The notes below the pieces were generated by a model. That model saw only the letters and a program-made list of their open reading frames with translations, did not search any database and had not been told where the DNA came from. DNA of 64,000 nucleotides from Neckera pumila. Its lineage: Eukaryota; Streptophyta; Bryopsida; Hypnales; Neckeraceae. Below, in pieces: positions 13,150 to 25,900 of this stretch (its first letter is position 1; each line of letters opens with the position of its first letter). Both the position numbers and the translations under genes were made by a program. The stretch lies in assembly GCA_963969595.1 (NCBI GenBank), contig OZ018417.1:18168501-18232500 (forward strand), in the 5' to 3' direction.

Positions 13150-14056
13150 AATGGGAAATTGTAACTTCATGTATGATTAAGAATTATATTTTTTGCATAT
13201 TGAACTATAGTATAAGAATGTGTGGAAGAAATTTCAAAACCTCTGAATACGTAGATTGCAAGATACATATATTTAAAAGTGAAGAAAACAAGTTTTTTGG
13301 TATTTTCTGTAACTAGATTGTTTTGACTTTGAGTCTTTTTAACATTAAATTTTTGCACAATAAATTGTGAGTTTAAATTGTTTTGGTGTCAAAGAATTGA
13401 ATAAAGGGTTTGGAAAAAAAAAATTTAAAAACGTTTGATTTTCATTCTTTAAAAAATTGTTATATAGAAGTAGGTACAAAATACAAAGAAAAGTTGAGTT
13501 ATTAATAGTTCTAAGATGGAATTGAAACACACTAATTGCAATAGTGACAATAGTAAGATTGCTCTAGCAAGTAAACTAAACCATATAAATTTTTTTTTTC
13601 TGAACTATTGTGAAAATTGAGTTCAAAATGAATCTTATAAGATGTATTTTGAAAAAGAATGATGCTTAAATTGCCCAAAAACCAAGACTGTCTTGTTTAT
13701 ATGCGTATTTATAATTGCAAGATACATGCGTACATCATTTGGACTAATGATGAGAAAGTTATTAGTCCAAACGAGATGAATCAAATCTTTCTATGTAGAC
13801 AAAGTACTTTCTACGAGAAAAAAAAACTTAGAATTTTATTGAGTTTTGAGATTTTTTTGTGCAACTTGTCAAACTGCTTTTTGAACTTAGCATAGCATAA
13901 GTTTTGCTCTTGGACACCAATTAGAATAAAAAATTATATTCCCAGAAAGCTAATGTGTTTTCCTATATTCAAAAAAGAATTTCGAAAAATCACATCAAAA
14001 ATTGTAATCATAAAAACTTGCCCAAGTTTTGCATTTGAATTGGTCCTTTAGGAATA
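13150..14056. mobile_element. Degraded TTAA-type element, reverse orientation (subtype A)
   Basis: Internal blocks match the intact elements in reverse: AGAATGTGTGGAAGAAATTTC, GATTGCAAGATACATA, a GAATTGAAACACACTAATT block, a GATGAATCAAATCTTTC block and a right end TCCTTTAGGAAT at 14043-14054. The left end is not recognisable, so the copy is old or truncated. Confidence 0.55.
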
Positions 14057-14224
14057 GAATCCAGTTCATCTAGCATTAAAGACATAAAATGATGAGAGAT
14101 TGGCAATGTATGCATGCATAAATCCCCAACAAAAAATTCCTTGTTCATTTGTAGGTATGTTCTTTTGTGTAACCAACGTGTTATACAAGTCTTCTTGCAT
14201 AATCGGGCCATTTGAAAAAATTTC

Positions 14225-14515
14225 AAGCCTCTGGAGGGCTACTCCACGGCCCTCCGAAGGACCCTGAAATAGTATTTTTTGGGGCTGAAAATTTGTTTTT
14301 TCCCCTATTTTTGCACAGCAGAAACTACAGTGACAGTGGCGCAAGAGCCTAGATTTTCAAATAAAAAATTAATTAAAAAAAAAAAAATACAAAATCTAAC
14401 TGTTTTGGGGAGCAATCAGCTAAATTGAGTGCTTTCCGGGGAACTTTTTGAGATTGACAGGCCAAGCTTGAAATAGCTTGGCATGTCAATATGAAGCAGC
14501 CCTTCTAAGGGCTGC
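14225..14515. repeat. GC-richer repeat fragment with palindromic ends
   Basis: It begins AAGCCTCTGGAGGGCT, followed by GGCCCTCCGAAGG, and ends in GCAGCCCTTCTAAGGGCTGC. It is loosely related to the blocks near 3983 and 33290. No open frame of interest. Confidence 0.3.
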
Positions 14516-15381
14516 TTTTTCTCTAATGATTACAAATTCTTTATCTAGAAAGTTTTATATTCATCCAAGGAATCTTCATCATCTCTTCACTTTCTGCAGT
14601 CTTTCACAGGCAATTTATGCTAGGCAACATCCCTTGTCATCAAGAATTGCAAAGAACAATGTATCTTCTCTTGGGCTCCGCTCTCCTTGTCAACACATCT
14701 TTTTTTTCACAGCTACCTCTTCCGCAAGCATTGCCCTATATAAAATGCACTCACGTTGAACTTAACATGTTGGTAACCCTTCATTTCTATGCCAAGAGGA
14801 ATGACAGATCCAAAAAATCTATACATTAATTAGGCTTTTTGTTTGTTTTGTTCGTTTGTTACGGTGAGATCTTTTGGACTGTGTCTCATTGAATTGAGTT
14901 CTTGGTACTATTAAAAAGGTCTTTGCGAGGAGGGCTGCACAAACTTTGTTTTGTAATGTTTGGACATAGAGTGTGAAACTTATGGATTTATGAGTTATTT
15001 TTGGACCTTTTGGGAGGGAGCATGATTAACCCTTAGAGGACGGACTAACCGTGACCACGGAAATCATCACTTTGGTTACCATGTGAATCATTTGCTTAAA
15101 AATTGCAAAAGCATTCATTGGAAGTCAAACTACTCTAGAAGACAAAATTCCAAGGATGAATAGTTGCACTTCTATCCTACCAGAAGATTCTTTTTCATCC
15201 ATCGGACAAAAAGCATCCTCGTCGGTGTTTAAGGATCAAATCATGCCAAAAAATGGGCCAACAACACATGGCGACACTATAGTAGTGAGGATGAAGTTTT
15301 GATTTACTCTTACTACCCCTGTTGCATAACAAATTCAACAATCATTCCCAAAGAATTTGTCTATCACCGGTGCATTGAAAT
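14516..15381. other. Intergenic, nothing firm
   Basis: No supported gene. 15060-15220 resembles the tandem unit at 31386-31841, sharing CTACTCTAGAAG, AAATTCCAAGGATGAA and TTGCACTTCTATCCTAC. It is therefore a dispersed repeat. Confidence 0.4.
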
Positions 15382-15615
15382 ATAGAAAATAATGAAATTA
15401 GGTTGCCTTACCTTAGGTAAATTACCTCATGGATCAAAACTTGTCCAGATGGAGGCGCATGCAACTGTCTGAACCAGGCTTTGAATTGGTGCACTAATCT
15501 GTGTCATACACATGTCTCTGGATTGAATGCATCATTGTATAGTAGGAGTGAATATGTATATAGTGTGGACTGTCGAGAAATTAGTGTGGGACAACCTAAT
15601 TTCACTATTTTGTGT
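15382..15615. mobile_element. MITE with AATAGTGAAATTAGGTTG termini (longer copy)
   Basis: The left end ATAGAAAATAATGAAATTAG is the inverted counterpart of the right end AACCTAATTTCACTATTTTG at about 15593-15612. The same termini bound the 105-bp element at 53011-53115, and an internal GAGAAATTAGTGTGG block is also shared. Confidence 0.55.
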
Positions 15616-16481
15616 ATTGTAGTTTTTGTGGCTTTATGGTGGTATTTACTGATGGACTTGAAGGGAGTTATAGAGGACGGCCGGAAGGTGGCGCAGAAAT
15701 ATACAACAGTCGGAACGGATCCAGTGCTTTTTTTTCTAGCGATTTGTCGTCAATTTGCACCAAAATAATGGGCCTTGCACCAAACCTATAGAACAAAATA
15801 GGACTAATAGGGTGAAAATTTGCCAAAAAGCTTCAAATAAAAAAAATCCTTGGATGAAATTGCTAGATTGTGGATGAAAACTAAATTATGGATATGTGAT
15901 ATATATTAATGTGATAGTTTCTATCTAATATGTGGATGAATGTTGAAATTTAAAGCACCACTATAACATTTAATATCACCACTTTGGCACTTCATCAAAA
16001 ATGAAAAAAAACAAACCCTGAGGGGATCCAACCAAGTCAAAGATTCTAAAGTAGAAAACAACACGTGAGTGAGCCTTGCAACAAATTTTGCATCAAGATC
16101 CTTACAGCTTTGCCCACTTGCTCACAGTGCTTTGTACATGTGTAAAGTCCTAGAGAGGCACCCCTGATTCATTAATGTTGACAGTATTTGGTTGCCCACC
16201 CCACTCGGCAGCCAGGGAGGGTGAAAACCCAAGGAAGTTAAAAACATTAATGTTGACAGTATTTGGTTGCTGTGGAAGAGCTTTAGGGTTCATTTCTTTT
16301 TGCATGTTATGGTTTTTTTATAGTTTTTAGGTTGGGAGTACTTGAATGTATTGTGGAGAATTTAAATACTATTTTTTGGGACTTCCATTTTGGATTAGTG
16401 TTTCAATTTTAAAAGGTTTTCTAACTTACTAAGGTTTTTGAGCAACAAATTAAGAAAGTATATAAATTTGTGAGAGCTTTG

Positions 16482-17366
16482 TTAATCCCTAAAGGTTTTT
16501 GACTATGTTTCACCAAAAACACTCCAAAACTGCCATTTCTAATACAAGTACCAAATTTTAGGAAATAAACTGTTTTTTGGACACATGTAAACGTAAGATC
16601 TTGTAGTGCAATGGTTTGAGAAAATGTGGAAAAAATACCAGAATTTTCTACCATGTGGATTGCAAGATATTAGTGTTTGAATTGAGAAAAATCTTTTTTT
16701 TGGCCCTACAAAAAATGGGGCAGCTGCACTTCACAATGTCATATTTGTATGAAAAATTGTCCAAAATGGGGTTACTCTTTGGATTCATTTTGAAGTCAAG
16801 TTGGCTATATGCTTGAAACTTATTAGATCATTTGGAATTGTACAACACATAGAAAAAAATAATTAATTACAGAATTGAAAACTGCCGATTTCAATGGCGA
16901 TGTAATGTTGTAATAAACAATCTACACCCAATTTTTTTATTTATTTTCAAAAATATTGAAAATTGAGTTAAATAATGGACTTCAAAGTTTATTTTAGAGT
17001 AGAGATTCCATAACTACCCGCAAACTAAAAGTCCTCATAATTTGCATCTCATTAATCAAAAGAGAATGATTCAAAAGCTTTATATATGTAGAGAGAGAGA
17101 GAGAGATCTAGAGAACTAGTTAATTTTTTTTTAAATGATTTTTTAAGAATTTTTTGAACTGCTCGTTCAGCATTGAAAATCACATATCATACAATAACTT
17201 TTAAACCATGCAGTCAAAAGTTATGAAAATTGTTGGGCCTTAAAGTTACTCCTCGAAAAAATATTGTGTGAAAATTTCAAAGAAAAAAAATAAAAACTCC
17301 GCACGTAGTGAGTTGCCCAAAAATGCTATGTTCACAAAAAAGCATGTTCAATGCTTTAGGAGTTAA
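16482..17366 (-). mobile_element. TTAA-terminated non-autonomous element, subtype B, reverse
   Basis: Ends are TTAATCCCTAAAGG at 16482 and CTTTAGGAGTTAA at 17354-17366, 885 bp in total. The interior matches 51738-52599 and, inverted, 56602-57567; for example CAGGTTGGCTA-type, ATTTGGAATTGTACAACA and AGAGATTCCATAACTACC blocks. It has no open frame of note. Confidence 0.75.
17091..17107. repeat. GA microsatellite
   Basis: About eight GA dinucleotides inside the TTAA element. Confidence 0.8.
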
Positions 17367-17469
17367 ACAATATGAAGCCCTATTTTTGTGTTTCTATTAG
17401 TAATGACATAAGCTTATAATTTTGATTGTAACTAACGAATTTGAAAACGATTTGCAAGACTTTGAAAAT

Positions 17470-17865
17470 GGTGAAAAGGCTTACCGCATGCGGTGAAAAG
17501 GCTCACCACATGCGGTAAAACAAGCCTGTACGGGCTGACCCTCACCAGTTCACGGGGCCAGACCGGTTGGGCTTCCTGCGCCCCAACCCGGCCTTTCCGG
17601 CCCTCACCTGGGGTCCCAAACCCAGTCGTGAGGGTTCATGTGCGAGGCCCTCTTGTGAGGCCGGCATTGCGAGGTCCCTCTCTCGGGCTTTACTCAGGAG
17701 AGACCCTCAGAGGAGGGCCTCGCGGAATAGGGCAGTCTGTCGGGCTACGCCCCTCCTGGCGGGAGGCCCTCCTCCTGGGCCTCTCCCTTTACGTAATCAA
17801 TTGATAGACCAGCCAAACGGCGTCAGTAGTCGGGCGATGCCGCAAGCGTTGGGTAGCGTCTAAGT
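17470..17865. other. GC-rich island upstream of RBCX
   Basis: Sequence switches abruptly from AT-rich to clearly GC-rich. A short direct repeat (TGAAAAGGCTYACC with CATGCGGT) occurs at 17472-17512, then a run rich in GGCCCTC/GAGGGCC words that form partial inverted repeats. Open frames of about 100 codons exist but contain no domain I recognise and are probably a by-product of base composition. It could be a fragment of a GC-rich transposon or a CpG-rich promoter-distal element. Confidence 0.35.
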
Positions 17866-18411
17866 TATTGCTTGACGGACGGAGCTTGAACGACGACGGC
17901 CGAGGAGCAAGATTCGTCGGTTCCTTCTTTTCGTTTGCAGCCACTGGAGGAGATCGGCTGCGCTACGAGAGGTCACAGATCCCACACCCACGACCTGGAT
18001 CGCCGACGAGGAGCTTCGAATTCAATGAATCCAGACTTCTGCAATGTGATGTCCACGGCAGTCCCGTAATGCGCACGACGGCGCCTCAATTTTTCAAAAT
18101 TCCTGAAGCAGAAGCTCAATACTTCCTTCTCGAATTCGCACGTTCAATTGGTTCGAAGTGGGTGCTCTGAAATTTCTTGCTCTGGAATTTCTTGTCTGTG
18201 CTTCGATTTTGCGAATTTCGATTTTATTAGGGTTCAGTTGCATGCATTTCAGTTTGGGATTATGCGAATTTCGCACTCTGTCTTTCAATTACGATCTGCG
18301 ACCTAGTTTGAGGTGATTTGGCGCCCCGACTTTCTGTTCACTCAACTGCAAGTTTATCGTTTGCTTACTTCAGTCGTGAATGTGTTTGCTGTTTAGTTTT
18401 TTCGATCGAGA

Positions 18412-20441
18412 ATGGCAGCAGCTATGATCAGAAGCAGCACAGCAGGGTGTTGTGCAATTTCAAGGACAGGGAATTCGATTCAGCAGGAGAAGTGGGAAAG
18501 AGCGTCATCGAATAGCGGCTGTGTGATTGGAGGTTTGACTTCCGACCTGTTCAGCAAGAAGACGTTTCTTGTACCCAAGAATGCCCGGCGGCGTAGTTTT
18601 AGAGTTCGACGTGGTAGTCCCATTCCCAGCAGCAAAATGTTTGTGCCAGGTACTTGGAAACTCGTCAATTTTTTCAACTTCGTCATAAACTTAGCAATGA
18701 ATAAAATTCGCCTGTCATAACCAAGGTCTTATTGAAGCAGCCTGAAATACTGCACCCATTTTCGTATCAGCTGTGTACCCTGGTTGCTGTTGATGGAGAA
18801 TCCTGTTAAACTACTAACATTGCATTCATTTTTCATCAGACAACCAATTAGATCGTGACTAATAGCATCGTTAGAGTATTGTTATTTAGGGCTCACAATC
18901 TTTACACAAAATCGAAACCCATGGTTTTTTAGATTCTGATGCTTGGGGTGTAATAAAGTTTATGATAAGTAGGTTACCTCGCATGCAAATATTCTGAGAA
19001 TAGTTCAGTTTGTTCTTTTCGGTTGCTTACATGAATTTGGGTTGGTAGGATTTGGGGAGGCGTCACCGGAAGCCCAAGCAGCTGCTGCGATGCACAACTT
19101 CTTCACCTACGTTGCAGTTAAAATAGTGTCTTCTCAGCTTGAGGTTTGACCCTTTCCCGGTTACTTATGTAAGAAAAATGGGTGGCATATAAGGGACCTT
19201 TGTGCAGACCCGGTATTCTATGTGGTAGCTATAAGGTGCTTTCCTATCTGAAATATCGAGGACCCTAGTGTATTTATGATAACCAACGGTCAACGAGATC
19301 AACCCCGAGGGGTATGTTTTTGTAAATTGTTGATTAGACCCTAAGCGAGATGGCCTGCACAAACTTATTTCCAGCCTCTTCGTTAGGTTTGTGATTTATG
19401 AGGGTTTTCAAAGAACATCTTGAAGCCAGGATCAGGGGCCTTCATATGCAGCGGTCTTCAAAGCGTACAGAAGATACCTCATTGCTTGTGGGGTTTCCAC
19501 TTCTGAGTCCTCACTAGTTCAAGCTGCCTCGAAATGAAACACGAAATCCTCTGAAAAATATGGAATCCTCTGAATAATTCTGAATCACGGGGATTTTGCT
19601 TTGAGTGCTCTGCAGGATTACAACAAAGAAGCATATGTTGACTTAATGGCATTTTTGGAGAAGATGCCATTAAAAGATGGTGATAAGTTTATCGCGGCAC
19701 TGATGCGAGAATCGTTTCGCCATAAAAACTTGGGTAAGTGAATCAAGTCCGTTACCTCTTCTTTCAGTTGGCTCAGAGCTACAAGAACCGCACATTCTGA
19801 ATTAGATGATATCATTTAGAGCAGGTGAATGGATAGAAGGTGGCATACTGTTGTGCACTAAAGGTTTATTTCTACCAAGTGCACTATTAATTTGCCAAAA
19901 ATGGAGGGCAGGAACGTGGCAGATCACTTCTAACTTTGAGTGTGATTTTTTCCTATCATATACGCTGGGCCTTCTTTCTGGGGAATGATTGCAGCTCTAC
20001 GCATCATGGAAGTAAGTCTTCTCTTCTATTTTGTCTTCACAATGCACGATCAATTCTTCGAATCACGTAATTGATGTCCTCAATTTCGGTGTATTAGTTT
20101 CCATTAAGTCATGCACAATGGTCCCATTTCGGCTTGAAGATCAAGTTCTGAGTGGCTGGGTTTCTGTGACTGTAGGTTAGATCAGCATACGCTAATCAGG
20201 ACTTTGAATGGGACAACCTGCAAGACTTATCTGCCAAGGTATGCCTAGTTCTCTACTTGACTCTCTTCAATTGCTGTACGTACATTATGCGACCGTGTGC
20301 TTGAGAACAGACTCCTGAAAATGAGAGGTTTGAAGCTTGATGCTATGCTGATCGTGTTGATGTTTTGCTTGGCAGAAAGTTGAGGCGGCTAATACAGCTC
20401 TCATGCGCAAATTTCTCACTGAGACTAGTAACATGGAATAA
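18412..20441 (+). CDS. RBCX: RbcX-like Rubisco assembly chaperone (RBCX2 type), plastid-targeted
   Basis: Predicted exons: 18412-18649, 19049-19143, 19616-19733, 19995-20011 (17 nt), 20176-20238 and 20376-20441; total 597 nt, 198 residues, all phases closing. Residues 1-80 are Ser/Arg-rich with few acidic residues, as expected of a plastid transit peptide. The core has FFTYVAVKIVSSQLEDYN at 97-114, LMRESFRHKNLALRIMEVR and FEWDNLQDLSAKKVEAANTA, matching plant RbcX, closest by recollection to the Arabidopsis RbcX2 type. Family knowledge: the RbcX dimer binds the C-terminal tail of the Rubisco large subunit and assists octamer assembly in the stroma. ATG 18412 follows an in-frame stop-containing leader and is well placed. 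Every donor is GT and every acceptor AG. Confidence 0.93.
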
Positions 20442-22788
20442 TACTAGCACTGTGATTGGTTACTGTGATTATCAGTTTCCCTCGAACTGTATGTAACTGT
20501 GCTCGCCCGATTCCAGTTTTGCATACCTGATGTAGACTTCCTGGATATCCTACGGCACAGAACTTGGTACAACTAAATTGTCAAAAGAATCTGGGAGATG
20601 GGGATCAGAGAAAAACTAGACGGAGACGAAGTTGAATGATCTGTATCATACCTTTTGAGATATTCAGTATGCTCGGAATACCTGGTGGAATCAATCTCCG
20701 AATTTTCATGGACAACGCACGTTAAGCAAGTGACGCTTGCAGCGAATTTGCAGTCACAGTTTGAGTGGCTGGGGTTTTGCAACTCAAGTCTTGGATGTCA
20801 AATTGAGGATGCAGAATCGTTAGATACTTATTGATATACGGAGGAGTTGGATTACTCAGCCGCCATGGAAAACGATTAACCGGTGATCAAGTGAGGCGAT
20901 TGTGTCAGGTACTACAGGTAGTACTTCTGCCACCAAAGACTTCTGTTAATTGTTTTTCCATAGATGAGGTTCACGTACAGTAGACACCCTAACGGTGTAG
21001 ATACTTTTGTCAACGGGAGGAATTCTTCTCTGCCCTCATTGGGCCGATGCCTTGCACATGAAAAGCTAGTTCATTTCGGATGCTATTAAGCATGGCATTG
21101 CTAAGATATGTTCTCTAAAGGCCTGCTCCCACCTGGCCTTATATAGGAGCAGTCGTGGTTACTTCAGCACCCTCTCGAAATGTTCGAAGATCGTTTTCAC
21201 CCAGGAAAGGAATGGGACGTGTTTTGGGGGGAGTTGAGTATGCTGTGACTGGTGGGAGCGTTCACAGTTAACGGGGTCTTATGAAAGACGTGTGCCACGT
21301 TCCGAGTAACGTACTATGCATTCACACTTGCGAAGACATTGTCAGTGGTGATGTCGGCAGAGTTGGTAGAGGTAAATCGCATCGAGGCGAATGAGTGTCT
21401 CCGAACTGTTCTTCCTGCAGGTTGTGCTATGTCGCCACTTGCGTCGTCGTTGTCAATCTTGTTGTGGCGGTCTTCGTGTTGTCCTGCCCTTAAACTTGGC
21501 GCTCGCTGCTCAATGTATGCTGTGGCGGACGCGATTACTTTTCGGTTGCTAGCTTTCGCTTTCTATTCTATTCTGTGGTCGCTTGTTGCTTTTTCGCTTG
21601 CGTCGTGTTCGCGATTGGTGCACAGAGTGTCGTCCTCTGCACTGCTCAGTAGTTAGGATTGTTCTCCTCGGCGCTTCGTGCTCTTGCAATTTCTTCGGTA
21701 CACGTACTCCCCTGCTTCTGCTGCCGCATGAGGTTCACACTCCGTCGGTCGGTCGCTGGACGGTGGGAAATTCCTTCATCGTATTCGAAATCATTGCTGG
21801 ATTTGTGCCTGGTAAGCAGCACGTACTCAGAACTTGAATTCCCGAGGCAGTGAAATGAAGACTCTGTAATTTTCGAAGGCCTTCAGCAAATTCTCCTCCA
21901 TTTCACCCTCTCGAGTTTCACAGAAGCTAATTAAGAACGCTCTTCGTAGAAGGAGGGGCAATTCAGACAAAGGCCAGACGATAGGTTCATTATCCAAGTG
22001 ATGCCGGAGGCACTAGAAGATGGAGAAATTAGGATGTCTCAGACAGCTTGTACCCCGCTAAGTTCGGTCAATTTGCACATGATTGTATACGCAGAGTGGA
22101 GAAGTGTCCATAACATTCAGTAGCAGAGTGGTGGGCTGCCTTCCCCCGAATGGAATGGCGTGGAATATACCATACCATCACTAGCTAATTTACACGTGTC
22201 AATTTTGTCAACACCTGGTCACAATTGTACAACTTACATTAAAAATTAAAACAAAACAAAAGTTCATACACCCATTAAACCTAACACACAATAACCAGCG
22301 TTCTACACTTGTACATTGGGTGTTTTGAAAATTCAAAATACAAGTGGTTTTGTGTGAATGCAAACTAAAAGTTTGTTTGTTATTTTTATATTTTGAAAAG
22401 GTCCATTGGATGAGGACTCCAGAGAAGATAAGGCAGCCTCTTTGAAGGCTATTGAATGTTATATTAGTAGTAACATGACAAAGTTAAAAAAAACTAATCA
22501 GGTTGCTATTTTTAATAGTTTATATTTTTGAAAAATTCTTTTAAAAGTCTAGTTTTAACATCAAATATCCAATTTTGAAAATGATTAACTATGATTTTTC
22601 TATTCAAGATTTTGTACAAGGGTGTCATCCATTGCAATCTTGACTTTCCATAGTGTTGAGGGCTCTTGGAAATGAGCCTCAAATACACTAGATTTTGGAG
22701 AAAAAATCACATTATAAATCCATTTAAAAAAATTGTAGAGTAGATTTTGAGAAGCCATAAATTGCTTGGGCTATACATGTTAGGCCCT
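20442..22788. other. 3' flank of RBCX and intergenic
   Basis: The first few hundred bases are probably the RBCX 3' UTR. 21330-21850 is less AT-rich and holds overlapping open frames in several phases without recognisable domains or agreement of splice phase. I see no supported gene. Confidence 0.4.
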
Positions 22789-23720
22789 TTGACCCCTAAA
22801 GGTCCATTGTCCCTTTGGGGGACAAATGGGATTTTGGGCAGGTACCTATGGGTTGAAAATTTGTCTTGATTTTTTGAAACTTTTTTTGAAGATAGAAAAA
22901 TTGCTAAGGTTCTTGGGAATATAATATTTTTTCAAATCAGTGCCTAGGAACAAAAGTTATGTCCAAATAAGCTCAAAACAAAGATAGGGGGCAACAAAAA
23001 AAAATTTGCAAAAATTTTCATTTTCATTTTTTCATTTTGTTTTCTTGTAGGTTATATTTTTTTCAATTTGGAAAGCTTTGATTCATTTCATTCGGATTTG
23101 TTATGAGAAAGTTATGGACAATCTTGTTTTTCGGGCAATTAGAGCATCTTCTTGAAAAAATAACTTGTAGGATTCATTTCGGATTGCACTTTTTGCACTT
23201 TTTCAAAAAAATAAAATTCCATATGGTTTAGTTTATTTGCTAGAACAATCTCACCATTGGGATTAGTGCATTTTAATTCCATCTAAAAGATATAAATATC
23301 TTAGATTTTCCTTCTATCTCAGATCTACTTCTACTTAACAATTCTTTTAAGAATGAAAACTAAGTTTAGAATTTTTTGTTTTCTTCTTCTAGACTCTCAA
23401 CTCAATTCTCCACTATAAAGATTTAAATCTCAAAATTCTATAGTGTAAAAAATTTAGGTTAAAATATTCAAAGTCATAAAATCTAGTCTCACAATGTGCT
23501 GAAAAACTTGTTTTTTTCACTTGAAACGCAGATATCTTGCAATTTGTGCGGTCAAAAATTCTGAAGTTTTTTCCACACATTCTCATACTAGTTAGGTATA
23601 AGATTTTATGATTAGATGTGCAAAAAAAACATTTTTCAGTTTTTCTTTACTCTTTGCTATAAAAATGGCAGTTTTGGGTGTTTTTTTGCAGAAAAAAGGC
23701 CTTGGACCTTTAGGGATTAG
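22789..23720 (+). mobile_element. TTAA-type non-autonomous element, subtype A, forward
   Basis: Left TTGA CCCCTAAAGGTCC is followed by the sub-terminal palindrome GTCCCTTTGGGGGAC. The interior carries the conserved blocks AAGCTTTGATTCATTTCATT, GAGAAAGTTATGGACAATCT, ATCTTCTTGAAAAAATAACT and CAATCTCACCATTGGGATTA. The right end is GGACCTTTAGGGATTAG. It is 932 bp with degenerate outer TTAA and no coding capacity. Confidence 0.75.
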
Positions 23721-25017
23721 CCTCATATTTTTTTGGTGATAAGCTTTTTAGATTTGACATGTGAAAAGAGGATTGAAAGACTTCCAATCACTTTTGTAGT
23801 TTTAACACCCTCATGATCAAACATTATAATCTTTCAATCTATAAGTGATATTATTGTGTTTTCTTTTCCTCTAACATGTCTAATTTGAATTTGTATGGTT
23901 ATAGTTCAAAAAAAATTGATACAATTTATCAAAATATTGTTTTTTTATTCAATTTAGAGCAAATTCCAAGAAACTCAATAAAGGCCTTGGGCATTTAGGG
24001 GTAGAGTGGACAGACTATAAGCAGAACGAGCTGTGTATTTTACGTCTCTTTTTTAGAATGAGAGAACCAATGAATACTACATGTGCTCCATAACGCATTA
24101 TTTGGCATCAAGAGGACCTCAACTGTTGAAATTGGCATGATTATGGGTGCCAAAAATTGTAACATTCATCTACATAAAGCTCAATAAAGACTAGGACACG
24201 TAAAGTCCTTCATTTCATGCACCGCCGCCTAAAAATGGACAAAATTTGCTTCAATCTTCAACACTTGGATGTATTTGCATCTATTCTATATAGCTTGCGC
24301 CAACCATTTGAGCTTGGAATTAATTAATGTAAATTTTGTTAAATTGGTAATGTTTCAATATTTTAGAATCCTTTCAAAGCATGGTTTTTGAAACATAAAT
24401 CCATATCTATCCAAGAGTCAACACCTTTATAAACATATAAGTCTTAATTTTGGCACCAAAATTATGCCAGTTTAACAAAATCGACTATTATTTATCTTCT
24501 CTCATTAGATTAGTTCCAAACTAGTTTAGAGCCAAAATCAAACTCCACTTGTGTCTCCTCAGACATTGTTTGTGCGTGCATAGCTGTCGGATTCTTCAAT
24601 TTGTTGCTTATGGAATGTAGTTTCATCAACTACAAAGAGCCTAGGATCAGTGTAGGTGAACCAAACAAATCTTTTTTCAACAAACTTTGGTCTATGCACT
24701 AAGATATTCATTGTTGTAGGATCACTCATTTGTTCAAAAACAAAAGATCACCAATTTTTAAATATTGCTAGATTTTTGTGTGGGAATAGATGCTTGCTTA
24801 ATTGTTAGTGCGTCATTTACATCTTTGAGAAATTATTTTGCACATGGCATATATTTTTGTCCAACAGAGTTAAATTATTTTGTTATCCACCAAATTATCA
24901 AGTGTGCACAATGCAACAAAATGGTCTATTGAGCCATAAGAAGTTTAGTTCAAATAATTTTACCTAGAACACTCATTTATCGAATTAGGATATAACCTAT
25001 GCCTTTGTGGAACGACC
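23721..25017. other. AT-rich intergenic sequence
   Basis: No gene or structural RNA recognised; only low-complexity A/T runs. Confidence 0.4.
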
Positions 25018-25900
25018 TTAACCCCTAAAGTCTCATTGTCTCCTTGGGGGACAAAATGGAGCTTGGGCAATATTTAAATATTTGCATTGATTTTTTGAAT
25101 TTTTTTGGTGAAGACAGAAAAACACATCAATTTTCTAGGAGTATAATTTTTATTTCAATTGGGGCCTAGGGGCAAAAATTATGACACAAAAAGCCCAAAT
25201 TCATTTCAAGAAGCAGAAAAAAAAAATCCACCAATCCTTAAATTAAAAAAAGAAAAAAAATTTGTTTCTCATAGATTATATTTTTATGTATGTGGGAAGC
25301 TTTGATTCATTCCATTTGGATTTGTTACTTGAAAGTTATAGACAATCTTTTTTGGGGGGCAATCAAAGCATCTTCTTGAAAAATAACTTGTAGGATAAAA
25401 TTCTAAGCTCAATTTTTACAATTTTTCAAAAAAAAAAATTTTACAAGGTTAAGAATTTTTTGCTAAAACAATCTCACTGTTGAGATTAGTGTATTTCAAT
25501 TCAATCGTAGAGCTATTAACAATTTTATTTTCCCTTCAATCTTGAATCTATTTCTATTTAACAATTTTTTTATGAGTAAAAGTTAAGTGTTTTTCAACAT
25601 AGAAATTCAAAATTTGTAGAGCAGAAATTCTAAATTCAAAAGGTTCAAAGCCAAAAAATCTAGTTGAATAAGGTGCAAAAAAACTTTTTTCTTCACTTTA
25701 AATGCAAATATCTTGCACACAAAGTTTCTTCCACACATTTATATACTAGTCTAATACTACAAGATCCTGAGGTTAGATAGCAAAAAAAAAACAATTTTAA
25801 AAGTTTTTTGTTTTTTAAAAATTTTGGGCTCTTTGCAATAGATATGGCAATTTTGAGTGATTTTTGATGGGAAAAAAGGCCTTGGGACTTTAGGAGTTAA
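25018..25900 (+). mobile_element. TTAA-type non-autonomous element, subtype A, forward
   Basis: TTAACCCCTAAAGTCTC at 25018, sub-terminal GTCTCCTTGGGGGAC, the same interior order as the 22789 copy and right end GGACTTTAGGAGTTAA; 883 bp. Perfect TTAA occurs at both ends. Confidence 0.85.

Noticed and set aside
17493..17863. Two overlapping ~100-codon frames in the GC-rich island
   Set aside because: They lack domains and both reflect the local absence of AT-rich stop codons.
21339..21853. Overlapping frames downstream of RBCX
   Set aside because: No recognisable motif, no consistent splice phase and low-complexity residue composition.
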